Below are positions 31,957 to 42,475 of a stretch of DNA of 64,000 nucleotides, piece after piece. The notes beneath the pieces are model-generated. The model saw nothing but the letters and a program-made list of their open reading frames with translations, did not search any database and was not told the origin of the DNA. Source of the DNA: Skermanella mucosa (GTDB lineage Bacteria; Pseudomonadota; Alphaproteobacteria; Azospirillales; Azospirillaceae). Position numbers and translations under genes: made by a program. The stretch is taken from contig NZ_CP086106.1 of NCBI RefSeq assembly GCF_016765655.2, positions 3,158,501 through 3,222,500 of the forward strand, written 5' to 3'. Each line of letters begins with the position of its first letter. Position 1 is the stretch's first letter.

Positions 31957-33423
31957 TCATCCAGTACTCTTGAGATGCGCGCGCACATATGAGGAAACGT
32001 TGATATTTCCCTCACCCGTATATGCTTCATGGTTCGATTCGATATCGGCCAGCTTGTAGCGGTAATTGATCATCATGCCGGCGGATTGGCGAAGTCCGTT
32101 GTCCGACGTATCGCCCAGCCAGTTGAGCCGTTCCATCCGCGCGCCGTTCGACAGGTGGAAGTGGGCGACCGGGTCCCGTGCCCGCCTGCCCGCCTTCGCC
32201 TCGATCAGGTACGTGGCGCACAGCCGCATCAGGATCGGCTTCACCACCTTCACGATCGCATCGTCACGGTACCAGTCGGGCCGGTCCAGCACCGTTGCGA
32301 GCCCGCCGGCCGCGTCCGGCGGGACGGTATCGGGATCCGTAAGCAGGTCGGCGATCCGCACCCTTTCCGCCGTGGTCAGGATGTCGCCGTCATCGCTCGC
32401 CGCCGCCGTCTCGGCGTCGAGCCAGCGCCGGAAGCCGGGGATCGGCGACAGGGTCGCGAAGTATTTCAGCTTGGGGAACTCGGCGGTCAGGCTGTCGACG
32501 ACGCGTTTGATCAGGAAATTGCCGAAGCTGATGCCCGCCAGCCCCTTCTGGGCATTGGAAATCGAATAGAAAATGGCGGTATCCGCCGTGTGGGGGTCCT
32601 GGACCGGCGCCGCTTCGTCCAGCAGCGTCTGGACATTGTCCGACATGCCGCTGACCAGCGCGACCTCGACGAAGATCAGCGGCTCGTCGGGCATGCGGGG
32701 ATGGAAGAAGGCGAAGCAGCGGCGGTCGGAATCAAGGCGGTCCTTCAGGTCCTGCCATCCCCTGATGGCGTGTACCGCCTCGTAGGCGATCAGCTTCTCC
32801 AGCAATGCGGCCGGACTGTCCCAGGTGATTCGCCGCAGTTCCAGGAAGCCGACGTCGAACCAGTTCTTCAGCAGCGTCTTCAGGTCGGCTTCCAGCGCGG
32901 CCATCAGGGGGTCTTCCGCCCCCCACTCCAGAAGCTGGGCTCGCATGTCCACGAGGAACTTCACCCCTTCTGGCAGGCCGTTGAACTGGGTCAGCAGCCG
33001 CATACGGCCCGGCTCCAGGGCCTCGCGGAGCTTCCGTTCCGCCTTGCCGCGGAGCACGGGGTCCGACGCCTTGTGGAATGCGTCCACGGCCTGGTCGACC
33101 GTGGCCCGGTCCACGTCGAAATCGCGGGACAGGATGGTCAGGAAGTTGCGCCGCCCCGTCGAATCGAGGCTCAGGTACGTACGCCCCAACTCCGCCGCCC
33201 GGGCGCGGGCCGAAACTTCGCCGCCCCTTCCCGCCAGGCAAGCCTGCATCTGAACGCGGAGCCGGTCCGCATCCTCCCGCGGCAGGTGGGGACGCGGCAT
33301 CGCGCCGACCGCCTCCCGCGAGAAGGCGGCGATGTCGCGCCAGGCGGAGCGCAAGTTTTCCATGGTGCGGTCGAACAGCGAGGGAGGAGGCTGCTCTTCG
33401 AGGGATGTCGGAAGCTGGGTCAT
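31957..33423 (-). CDS. Malonyl-CoA decarboxylase
   Basis: This enzyme converts malonyl-CoA to acetyl-CoA and CO2. It has 488 residues, the normal length of the bacterial MCD family. The N-terminal helical domain is followed by the acetyltransferase-like catalytic domain. Family motifs include FAFFHPRMPDEPLIFVEVAL near residues 238-257, FYSISNAQKGLAGISFGN and FATLSPIPGFRRWL. The C-terminal VAHFHLSNGARMERLNWLGD contains the catalytic His region. No malonate carrier or malonyl-CoA synthetase (MatB/MatC) genes adjoin it, so here it may adjust malonyl-CoA pools and not serve a full malonate pathway. It lies 75 bases downstream of nnr on the same strand. Confidence 0.93.
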   Translation of the reverse strand: MTQLPTSLEEQPPPSLFDRTMENLRSAWRDIAAFSREAVGAMPRPHLPREDADRLRVQMQACLAGRGGEVSARARAAELGRTYLSLDSTGRRNFLTILSRDFDVDRATVDQAVDAFHKASDPVLRGKAERKLREALEPGRMRLLTQFNGLPEGVKFLVDMRAQLLEWGAEDPLMAALEADLKTLLKNWFDVGFLELRRITWDSPAALLEKLIAYEAVHAIRGWQDLKDRLDSDRRCFAFFHPRMPDEPLIFVEVALVSGMSDNVQTLLDEAAPVQDPHTADTAIFYSISNAQKGLAGISFGNFLIKRVVDSLTAEFPKLKYFATLSPIPGFRRWLDAETAAASDDGDILTTAERVRIADLLTDPDTVPPDAAGGLATVLDRPDWYRDDAIVKVVKPILMRLCATYLIEAKAGRRARDPVAHFHLSNGARMERLNWLGDTSDNGLRQSAGMMINYRYKLADIESNHEAYTGEGNINVSSYVRAHLKSTG

Positions 33424-33498
33424 GTCCGCGATTTTGGTGGAATCGCAGCAGGCCGATCAAGGGTAAAGCCGCCTCGGAGGGCAACCTTCACGGAAGCT

Positions 33499-35821
<2,323 letters not shown>

Positions 35822-36142
35822 CGTGCCTCGACGGCCCCTGACCGCTTCACCCCATTCGGACGGCTCCCGGCGTTTCGCGCGCAGTGCGGAAAGCCGCGGC
35901 GGCCGGTCCCGGATAAGACCTTGGCGCCGGCCGGATCAGGCCGCGCGTTCGGCTCCATAAGATCGCGGGCGAAGCCGGCCGGACAGCCACGTTGCCGCAA
36001 TTCCGACGGCGGACAAGCTGTGGATTGTGCGTCCGGAAAGGTCGTGACATAACAACGCCCGCGCGCGTCACCAAAATCGGTTTCTCCGTGCCTTCCTCGG
36101 CGGGAGCGAACCAGCGTCAACCATAGAAACGGATCCCGAGGC
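35822..36142 (+). promoter_or_regulatory. glnB-glnA intergenic region with possible sigma-70 promoter
   Basis: These 321 bases contain no plausible gene. A tentative promoter is TTGTGC (36025-36030), 17 bases, then CATAAC (36048-36053), leaving a leader of about 90 bases to glnA. The gap is long for two co-regulated genes, and independent glnA transcription is known in Azospirillum, so a second promoter here is reasonable. The match to consensus is only partial. Confidence 0.4.
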
Positions 36143-37552
36143 ATGTCTGACATCAGCAAGGTCTTCGACCTGATCAAGGAACACGACGTCAAGTACGTCG
36201 ACCTTCGCTTCACCGACCCGCGCGGCAAGCTGCAGCACACCGCGCAGCACGTCTCCACGATGAACGAAGAGGCCTTCACCGACGGCATCATGTTCGACGG
36301 TTCATCGATTGCGGGCTGGAAGGCGATCAACGAGTCCGACATGACGCTGATGCCGGACGCAGCGACCGCGGTGATGGACCCGTTCGCCGCGCAGCCGATG
36401 CTGAACATCTTCTGCGACGTGTACGAGCCCTCCAGCGGCCAGCCCTACAACCGCGACCCGCGCTCGATCGCCAAGGCGGCCCAGGCGCACATGGAAGCGG
36501 CCGGCATCGGCGACACCGCCTATTTCGGTCCGGAAGCCGAGTTCTTCGTGTTCGACGACGTCCGCTACGAAGTCTCGATGAACCAGTGCTTCTACAAGAT
36601 CGACAGCGAGGAAGGCCCGTACATCACCGGCAAGGAACTGCCGGACGGCAACCTGGGCCACCGGCCGACCGTCAAGGGCGGCTACTTCCCGGTTCCGCCG
36701 GTCGACTCGGGGCAGGACCTGCGCGCCGAGATGCTGACAGTGCTGGGCGAGATGGGCGTCGACATCGAGAAGCACCACCACGAGGTGGCCGCTTCCCAGC
36801 ACGAGCTCGGCATCAAGTTCGACACGCTGGTCAAGACCGCCGACAACATGCAGCAGTTCAAGTATGTCGTGCACAACGTCGCCGCAGCCTACGGCAAGAC
36901 CGCCACGTTCATGCCGAAGCCGGTCTACGGTGACAACGGCTCGGGCATGCACTGCCACCAGTCGATCTGGAAGGACGGCCAGCCGATCTTCGCCGGCTCC
37001 GGCTACGCCGACCTGTCCGACCTGGCGCTGTATTACATCGGCGGCATCATCAAGCATGCCCGCGCGCTGAACGCCTTCACCAACCCGTCGACCAACAGCT
37101 ACAAGCGTCTGGTCCCGGGCTACGAGGCTCCGGTGCTGCTGGCCTACTCGGCCCGCAACCGCTCGGCGTCCTGCCGCATCCCCTACGTCGCGAGCCCAAA
37201 GGGCAAGCGCGTCGAGGTCCGGTTCCCCGATCCGTCGGCCAATCCGTACCTGGCCTTCGCCGCCATGCTGATGGCCGGCCTGGACGGCATCCAGAACAAG
37301 ATCCATCCCGGCGACGCGATGGACAAGAACCTGTACGACCTGCCCCCGGAAGAGCTGGCCGCGGTCCCGACCGTGTGCGGCTCGCTCCGTCAGGCGCTCG
37401 ACAGCCTGGAAGCCGACCACGAGTTCCTGACCAAGGGCGACGTCTTCGCCCCGGACATGATCGCGGCCTACATCGAGCTGAAGCGCGAAGAGCAGATGGC
37501 CTTCGAGACCTCGCCGCACCCGATCGAGTACAAGATGTACTACTCGGTCTGA
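36143..37552 (+). CDS. glnA: Glutamine synthetase type I
   Basis: This dodecameric enzyme makes glutamine from glutamate, ammonia and ATP. It has 469 residues, the GSI-beta length. The beta-grasp domain comes first, with [17 protein letters not shown] and [18 protein letters not shown]. The catalytic metal-site region includes [12 protein letters not shown], and the ATP-binding loop is [15 protein letters not shown]. The glutamate-binding region has NRSASCRIP. The adenylylation tyrosine is in [12 protein letters not shown] near residue 398, so activity is probably set by GlnE under PII control. It follows glnB, and a strong terminator lies 37 bases after its stop. Confidence 0.97.
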   Translation: MSDISKVFDLIKEHDVKYVDLRFTDPRGKLQHTAQHVSTMNEEAFTDGIMFDGSSIAGWKAINESDMTLMPDAATAVMDPFAAQPMLNIFCDVYEPSSGQPYNRDPRSIAKAAQAHMEAAGIGDTAYFGPEAEFFVFDDVRYEVSMNQCFYKIDSEEGPYITGKELPDGNLGHRPTVKGGYFPVPPVDSGQDLRAEMLTVLGEMGVDIEKHHHEVAASQHELGIKFDTLVKTADNMQQFKYVVHNVAAAYGKTATFMPKPVYGDNGSGMHCHQSIWKDGQPIFAGSGYADLSDLALYYIGGIIKHARALNAFTNPSTNSYKRLVPGYEAPVLLAYSARNRSASCRIPYVASPKGKRVEVRFPDPSANPYLAFAAMLMAGLDGIQNKIHPGDAMDKNLYDLPPEELAAVPTVCGSLRQALDSLEADHEFLTKGDVFAPDMIAAYIELKREEQMAFETSPHPIEYKMYYSV

Positions 37553-37589
37553 TCGGACCGGTTCGAAGTTCAGGTTCCGACCGGAAGGC

Positions 37590-37624
37590 GGGGCGGCGGT
37601 TTATCCGCCGCCCCGTTCTTTTTT
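37590..37624 (+). terminator. Rho-independent terminator of glnBA
   Basis: GGGGCGGCGG (37590-37599) pairs perfectly with CCGCCGCCCC (37605-37614) over a TTTAT loop, followed by GTTCTTTTTT. This is a textbook terminator just after glnA. Confidence 0.93.
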
Positions 37625-37799
37625 GTCCGTGTCGAGGGTGCATGCCCCAGTTCCGCCCAGCGGCAGCATCACCGCGCCGGCCGCGAACGGCACACCCAAG
37701 GTGGCCGGCCATACTGCCCTGCCCAGATTTTGACCATTAATGGAACGGCCCGGAGAAGTTCCGGAATACCGTGCCGAACTCGGCCTGAATTCCGCATCG

Positions 37800-37853
37800 T
37801 TGCACTCAGCGTGGAATTCGTGCAGGTTTATGCATGTTCTTGCACTCGATGCA
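37800..37853 (+). promoter_or_regulatory. Phased TGCA boxes upstream of the tungstate-type transporter
   Basis: Five TGCA tetramers begin at 37801, 37821, 37831, 37841 and 37850, so most are one DNA turn apart. Two lie in the direct repeat TTGCACTC (37800 and 37840). They end 55 bases before the ATPase start. A phased array like this suggests a protein-binding site, perhaps for the HTH regulator encoded at the end of the same gene set. That link is inference. Confidence 0.4.
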
Positions 37854-37908
37854 GGAGGACGTGCAGCCGGTCACCGTCTCCTGCGACCCGTCAATTCCAG
37901 GAAGCCGG

Positions 37909-38634
37909 ATGCGCGACGAACCCACCAGCCTGCCGCTTCGCCTCGAAGGCGTCCGCTATGCGGTCGGGGGAACGACGCTGATCCCGGGGATGGACCTTAT
38001 TCTGGAAGGGCGCGCTCCCACGGCCGTCCTCGGTCCGAACGGTGCCGGCAAGAGCCTCACGTTGCGTCTCTGCCATGGCCTGATCCGCCCGACCGCCGGC
38101 ACTGTGGATTGGTTGGGACCCGGCGCCTCGCCCGGGCGCAGGCGGGACGCCATGGTGTTCCAGCGGCCGGTGATGCTGCGACGATCCGCGTTCGGGAATC
38201 TCGTCCATGCGCTTGCCCTCGCCGGGCATCGGTACAAGGCCCGCCGCGAGGCGGCCCGCGCAGCACTCGACCGATTCGGCTTGGGTGCGCTGGCGGACCG
38301 GCCGGCCCGCGTCCTGTCGGGCGGCGAGCAGCAGAGGCTTGCATTGGCGCGCGCGTGGTCCCTGAAACCCGAAGTGCTGTTCCTGGACGAGCCGACCGCC
38401 AACCTGGATCCGACGGCGACCCGAGCCGTCGAGTCGATGATCGGGGAGTTCGTGCGTGACGGCATCAAGATCGTCATGACCACCCACGACCTCGGGCAGG
38501 CGCGCCGACTCGCGCAGGAGATCATCTTCATCAATCGCGGCCGGGTGATCGAGCAAACGCCGGCGGCATCATTCTTCGACCAACCGCGGACCCAAGAAGC
38601 CGCAGCCTTCCTGAGAGGAGACCTCCTATGCTGA
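37909..38634 (+). CDS. tupC: ABC transporter ATPase, tungstate (Tup) type
   Basis: This is the ATP-hydrolysing subunit of an oxyanion importer. It has 241 residues from the ATG at 37909, which has AGGAAG 6 bases upstream. An ATG 75 bases earlier gives a Cys- and Met-rich tail outside the ABC fold. Walker A GPNGAGKSLTLRL, the signature LSGGEQQRLALARAW and Walker B EVLFLDEPTANLDPT are intact, and the switch His is in MTTHDLGQARRL. The assignment to tungstate rests on the adjoining TupA-like protein. No permease gene lies before or after it: the 284 bases to the glnA terminator are far too few. Confidence 0.82.
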   Translation: MRDEPTSLPLRLEGVRYAVGGTTLIPGMDLILEGRAPTAVLGPNGAGKSLTLRLCHGLIRPTAGTVDWLGPGASPGRRRDAMVFQRPVMLRRSAFGNLVHALALAGHRYKARREAARAALDRFGLGALADRPARVLSGGEQQRLALARAWSLKPEVLFLDEPTANLDPTATRAVESMIGEFVRDGIKIVMTTHDLGQARRLAQEIIFINRGRVIEQTPAASFFDQPRTQEAAAFLRGDLLC

Positions 38635-39476
38635 CCACCCTGACGCGGCGGCGCCTGTTCGGCGCCCTGATGGCTGCGGGCCTGTGCGCGACCTTCGGCC
38701 TGCCCGCCCTGGCGCAGGACCGGTTCATCACGGTCGCATCGACTACCTCGACCGAGCAGTCCGGCCTGTTCGGCCACATCCTGCCGCTCTTCAAGGCGAA
38801 GACCGGCATCGACGTCCGCGTCGTGGCCCAAGGCACCGGCCAAGCGCTGGAGACCGGCCGCCGCGGCGACGCCGACGTCGTTTTCGTCCATGACACCAAA
38901 TCTGAGGAAAAGTTCGTCGCCGACGGTTTCGCCAGGAAGCGCCACGACGTGATGTACAACGACTTCGTGATCGTCGGCCCCAACTCCGACCCGGCCGGGA
39001 TCAAGGGCATGAAGGATATTTCATCGGCTCTCAAGAAGATCGCCGCGGTGAAGGCCCCGTTCGCCTCCCGCGGTGACGACAGCGGGACCCACAAGGCCGA
39101 ACAGCGGCTTTGGCAGGTGGCCGGCGTGGACACCGCCTCGGCAGCGACCGGCTGGTACCGGTCTACGGGTTCAGGCATGGGGCCGACGCTGAACACCAGC
39201 GCCGCGATGGACGCCTATTCCCTGACCGACCGTGGCACCTGGCTGAACTTCAAGAACCGAGGCAACCTGACCATCCTGCTTGAAGGGGACAAGCGCCTGT
39301 TCAACCAGTACGGGGTCATGCTGGTCAATCCGGAAAAACATCCGCATGTAAAGGCCGAGGACGGCGCCAGCTTCGTCGATTGGCTCACCTCGGCCGAGGG
39401 GCAGAAGGCCATCGCCGGATACAAGATCGGCGGCGAGCAGCTCTTCTTTCCCAACGCCGACAAGTCGGGAAGCTGA
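38628..39476 (+). CDS. tupA: Tungstate ABC transporter substrate-binding protein
   Basis: This periplasmic oxyanion-binding protein has 282 residues. A signal peptide covers residues 1-29, with TRRRLFG and a cleavage site after LPALA. The mature protein starts with the TupA-type anion motif ASTTSTEQSGLF. GTGQALETGRRGDADVVFVH and SRGDDSGTHKAEQRLW follow, both characteristic of the TupA/PBP_like_2 family and unlike ModA. It overlaps the ATPase gene by 7 bases and so is translationally coupled to it. In most bacteria the order includes a TupB permease, which is absent here. Tungstate is the likely ligand by family; molybdate is an alternative. Confidence 0.85.
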   Translation: MLTTLTRRRLFGALMAAGLCATFGLPALAQDRFITVASTTSTEQSGLFGHILPLFKAKTGIDVRVVAQGTGQALETGRRGDADVVFVHDTKSEEKFVADGFARKRHDVMYNDFVIVGPNSDPAGIKGMKDISSALKKIAAVKAPFASRGDDSGTHKAEQRLWQVAGVDTASAATGWYRSTGSGMGPTLNTSAAMDAYSLTDRGTWLNFKNRGNLTILLEGDKRLFNQYGVMLVNPEKHPHVKAEDGASFVDWLTSAEGQKAIAGYKIGGEQLFFPNADKSGS

Positions 39477-39577
39477 CGACGGCAGGACATTCCTGGCATC
39501 GGCCTGCGCGGTGGATATAGTGTCGAACGGCGCGACCGCGTCCAAGAGCGCAGGCCCGATGCGAAAGAGGTCCGGGA

Positions 39578-40471
39578 ATGTCCGACCTGATGAATACCCA
39601 GGAGGTGGCTGCCTATCTCCGGATCAAGGAACGCAAGATCTATGATCTGGTCCGCCAGGCCGCCATCCCCTGCACCCGCGTCGGCGGCAAATGGCTTTTC
39701 CCCAGGGCGCAGATCGACCAGTGGCTGAAGCTGGGCGAGCCGCCCGCGGCCGAACGCCCTGCTCCCGCCGCCATGGCCGCGCCCCGCGTGATCGCCGGAA
39801 GCCATGATCCCTTGCTCGAATGGTGCGTCTCCACGTCGGGGTGCGGCCTGGCGCTGCTGACCGGCGGCAGCTTGGACGGGCTGGAGCGGCTGGCGGCCGG
39901 TCAGGCGGCCGCATGCGGCATCCATATCCTCTCCCCCGATGATGGCGATTACAATGTGTCCGCGATCCGGCGCGCGCTTGGCGATCTCGATGTGGTGGCG
40001 ATCGAGTGGGCATGGCGGGAGCAGGGCTTGGTGGTCGCTTCGGGAAACCCGCTCGGCTTGTCGAGGATCGAGGATCTCGCCGCCGGGAAGCCCCGCGTCG
40101 CGGCACGTCCGCCCGCATCGGGCGCCCGGGTGCTGATGGACCATCTGCTGGAGCGCGCCGGAATCGGATGGAACGACCTAGCAGTCGCAGAGCACCCCGC
40201 GCGGAGCGAGCTGGAGGTCGGCCTCGCCATTCTCGACGGTCGTGCCGACACCGGCGTGGCGGTCCGTGCCGTGGCACGGCAGCTCCGGCTGGATTTCGTG
40301 CCGCTGCACCGGGAGCGCTACGACCTCGTGATGCGCCGACGGGATTATTTCGAACCCGAAATGCAGGCGCTCCTGGCCTTCGCCCGCACGGACGATGCAA
40401 TCGGAAAAGCCCGGGATCTGCTCGGCTACGATATCTCGACTTTCGGCAAGGTCTGGTACAACGCTCCCTGA
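39578..40471 (+). CDS. Helix-turn-helix regulator with oxyanion-binding-like domain
   Basis: This is a probable cytoplasmic transcription factor of 297 residues. Residues 4-51 form an excisionase/MerR-like winged helix (MNTQEVAAYLRIKERKIYDL, then GKWLFPRAQIDQWL). Residues about 80-290 resemble a periplasmic-binding-protein fold of the PBP_like type found in TupA and molybdate sensors, but no signal peptide is present. Such fusions sense a ligand directly and regulate the neighbouring transporter. It starts 101 bases after tupA and probably belongs to the same transcript. Candidate target DNA is the TGCA array at 37800-37853. The ligand is unknown. Confidence 0.8.
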   Translation: MSDLMNTQEVAAYLRIKERKIYDLVRQAAIPCTRVGGKWLFPRAQIDQWLKLGEPPAAERPAPAAMAAPRVIAGSHDPLLEWCVSTSGCGLALLTGGSLDGLERLAAGQAAACGIHILSPDDGDYNVSAIRRALGDLDVVAIEWAWREQGLVVASGNPLGLSRIEDLAAGKPRVAARPPASGARVLMDHLLERAGIGWNDLAVAEHPARSELEVGLAILDGRADTGVAVRAVARQLRLDFVPLHRERYDLVMRRRDYFEPEMQALLAFARTDDAIGKARDLLGYDISTFGKVWYNAP

Positions 40472-40504
40472 CGGAGTCCCTCAAACCTAGCCCTGAAACG
40501 AAAC

Positions 40505-40530
40505 AACGCCGCAGCATGTGCTGCGGCGTT
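40505..40530 (-). terminator. Terminator after tRNA-Asn
   Basis: A perfect 12-base inverted repeat, AACGCCGCAGCA/TGCTGCGGCGTT, has only 2 bases between the arms. It is followed on the minus strand by the T-rich run GTTTCGTTTC. It lies 25 bases beyond the 3' end of tRNA-Asn and also ends 34 bases after the plus-strand regulator gene, so it could serve both strands. Confidence 0.75.
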
Positions 40531-40554
40531 GCCGAAGGGTTACCCTCTAGAACT

Positions 40555-40630
40555 TGGCTCCCGGTGCTGGACTCGAACCAGCGACAGGCGGATTAACAGT
40601 CCACTGCTCTACCAACTGAGCTAACCGGGA
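40555..40630 (-). tRNA. tRNA-Asn (GTT anticodon)
   Basis: A 76-base cloverleaf on the minus strand with encoded CCA at 40555-40557. The acceptor TCCCGGT pairs with ACCGGGA. The anticodon stem GTGGA/TCCGC (with one G-T) holds the loop CTGTTAA with anticodon GTT, and the T loop is TTCGAGT. Confidence 0.97.
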
Positions 40631-40703
40631 TCAGTGAGACGGTTTCTAGCAGCCGGATTCCGGGTCCGCAAGGGGAAATTCACGGAAAATCGACCCCATG
40701 GTT

Positions 40704-41165
40704 TCACTTGATCCCAACGCTTCTCCGGATCGCCTGGATGTCCTGGTCGAGCTGCTGGAGAAAGCGCGAACGGTCCTGTTTTCCCAGCGGCGCCGGCCCG
40801 CCGGAGATCAGCCCGCTCTCGCGGAGATGCTGGCTCAGCTCGCGTCCGGCCAAAGCCTGCCCAATGGTGGCGTCGGTGAAGGGCTTGCCGGTCGATCCGA
40901 TCACCCGCGCGCCGTTCTTCAGGCAGCGGGAAGCCAGCGGGATGTCGGCGGTGACGACGATATCGCCTTCGCCGGCATTCTCTACGATCCAGTCGTCCGC
41001 GGCGTCGAAGGCGCCACCGACGACCACCAGCCTGATCCGCTCGTCGAACGGCACCCGGAACGGGCTGTTTGCCACCAGCGTGACCTTGAGCCGGTACCGT
41101 TCGGCGACCCGGTAGACCTCGTCCTTCACCGGACAGGCGTCGGCATCGACATAGATGTGGAGCAC
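40704..41165 (-). CDS. UPF0178/DUF188 (YaiI/YqxD) family protein
   Basis: A 153-residue member of the YaiI/YqxD family, whose fold resembles PIN-type nucleases but whose function is unproven. Conserved features are the acidic N-terminus MLHIYVDADACPVKDEVYR, VGGAFDAADDWIVENAGEGD, VVTADIPLASRCL and the ending motif FTDATIGQALAGRELSQHLR. The conserved Asp residues are compatible with metal binding. It stands alone between tRNA-Asn (same strand) and two plus-strand small genes. Confidence 0.9.
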   Translation of the reverse strand: MLHIYVDADACPVKDEVYRVAERYRLKVTLVANSPFRVPFDERIRLVVVGGAFDAADDWIVENAGEGDIVVTADIPLASRCLKNGARVIGSTGKPFTDATIGQALAGRELSQHLRESGLISGGPAPLGKQDRSRFLQQLDQDIQAIRRSVGIK

Positions 41166-41216
41166 GTTCCGACCCTTCTTTTCGAATGCTTAACCGGACC
41201 TGTTCTATCACATGGC

Positions 41217-41507
41217 ATGAGATACGCGACGGGAAGACGGATAGGCCGGGTGCCGGCCCTGGGTTTGGCGGCCCTTGCGGGAGCCGCGGCGGTACTTGCG
41301 CCGGCACTCCCAGCGGCGGCGAGCCAGGCCGAGGCGCGCTCCGTAGCACTCGCCGCAAACTGCAAGCCGGGCAAGATCGAGCCGCTGCGCCAGATCGTCG
41401 GCGGCGCAGGGGAAACGGTCTTCAAGGTGTCCTGCACCGGCGGAAAGTCCAAGGACGCCTTCGTTCTCGTCCAGTGCCGGGTGCACCAATGCGTGCTGCT
41501 GCGATGA
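41217..41507 (+). CDS. Small exported hypothetical protein
   Basis: The family is not recognised. It has 96 residues. A signal peptide is clear: basic MRYATGRRIGR, then a hydrophobic Ala/Leu run, with likely cleavage after ALPAAA. The mature part of about 55 residues has four cysteines (in AANCKPGKI, KVSCTGGKS and QCRVHQCVLLR), suggesting two disulfides in the periplasm. Its TGA overlaps the ATG of the next gene (ATGA), so the two are translationally coupled and may act together at the cell envelope. Confidence 0.65.
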   Translation: MRYATGRRIGRVPALGLAALAGAAAVLAPALPAAASQAEARSVALAANCKPGKIEPLRQIVGGAGETVFKVSCTGGKSKDAFVLVQCRVHQCVLLR

Positions 41508-41899
41508 AACGGTACCGCGTTGCCGGAGCGGCGCCCCGAGTCCTCGCGCCTCTGGCCGCGGCCGGCCTGCTCGCCGGCTGCTCTCTCCTCGAAGGCCCGG
41601 TCGGCATGGCCACCACGGGCGCTTCGGCCGTGCTGCTGGTCAATACCGGCAAGACGATCACCGACCATGCCGCCTCGTATATAATGGACGAGGATTGCAG
41701 CCTGGTGAACTACGAGCGGACACGCCATTACTGCCGCCCCAACCCCGAGGTTGTCACCCGCGCCGAACCCGAACTCTACTGCTACCGGACCCTCGCCCAG
41801 GTCGAGTGCCACACGAGGCCGGAGCCCTACGGCAACAAGGAAACCCTGGTCGGCATCAGTCCGGCTTGGCCCCGCAAATCGGAGCGGAAACCGGAATAG
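41504..41899 (+). CDS. Small putative lipoprotein
   Basis: The family is not recognised. It has 131 residues from the ATG at 41504. A lipoprotein signal is present: MKRYRVAGAAPRV, a hydrophobic stretch and the lipobox LLAGC, so the mature N-terminus would be a lipid-modified Cys at about residue 26. A Gly/Ala/Thr-rich hydrophobic segment follows (ATTGASAVLLVNTG). The C-terminal half has several Cys and Tyr residues (EDCSLVNYERTRHYC, ELYCYRTLAQVEC). Start/stop overlap with the preceding exported-protein gene suggests a joint envelope role. Confidence 0.68.
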   Translation: MKRYRVAGAAPRVLAPLAAAGLLAGCSLLEGPVGMATTGASAVLLVNTGKTITDHAASYIMDEDCSLVNYERTRHYCRPNPEVVTRAEPELYCYRTLAQVECHTRPEPYGNKETLVGISPAWPRKSERKPE

Positions 41900-41921
41900 G
41901 CTCGGCCCGCGACGGACGGCT

Positions 41922-42416
41922 TCAGTTCTGGTGCTTGCGCGCGTAGAGCGCGGCGAGCGCCCGCATGGTCTGCTGGTGTTTGGCGCCGGCCTTGGTCGGC
42001 GGAACCGGGTTGGTCGTCCCCAGCTTCAGCGCGCCCGCCGATCGGGGAGGTGGTGCGGCGGCCGGACGCGGCGGTACGCCCTGCCCCATCATGGACAGGG
42101 CCTTGTCCAGCGCCTCCGGCGACAGCTGGCGCGGCGCCGACGGCCGGCCCGCAGGTTTCTGGACCGTGGGCTTCGGAACCGAGGATTTCGGGACTGCCGG
42201 CGCCGGAGTGGACATCGCCGCCGAGCCGGATCCCGCGCGGGTGACCCGCTCGACCGTTCCGGTCACGATACCCTTGAGATAGGGCGTGACCAGACCTCGC
42301 AGCAGCCGGTCGTCGGCCTGGGCCCAGCCCAGCAGGATATCCTGGGCGCGGGCGCGGCTCCCTTGCGAGGCGACCAGGGCCTCCCGGACCTTGGCATTGG
42401 TGTAGCTGTCGGACAT
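41922..42416 (-). CDS. Hypothetical protein with low-complexity linker
   Basis: The function is not recognised. It has 164 residues in three parts. Residues 1-60 form an N-terminal helical domain (MSDSYTNAKVREALVASQGS, then AQDILLGWAQADDRLLRGLV). Residues about 65-135 are a long Pro/Ala/Lys linker. The C-terminal helix is KHQQTMRALAALYARK. The N-terminal part looks like a conserved fold, while the linker would tolerate variation. There is no signal or membrane segment. It lies 59 bases upstream of nothing obvious on its own strand other than the exported pair (convergent) and 60 bases downstream of the acyl-CoA dehydrogenase stop. Confidence 0.65.
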   Translation of the reverse strand: MSDSYTNAKVREALVASQGSRARAQDILLGWAQADDRLLRGLVTPYLKGIVTGTVERVTRAGSGSAAMSTPAPAVPKSSVPKPTVQKPAGRPSAPRQLSPEALDKALSMMGQGVPPRPAAAPPPRSAGALKLGTTNPVPPTKAGAKHQQTMRALAALYARKHQN

Positions 42417-42475
42417 GGCTCGCCACCGGATCGGAACTCCGAGCCATAGTCTTTCGCGACGCGGTTAATAAAGCG

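Noticed and set aside
37627-37908. Possible permease gene in front of the tungstate-type ATPase
   Set aside because: The interval is only 282 bases, with no hydrophobic frame, so a TupB-type permease cannot fit.
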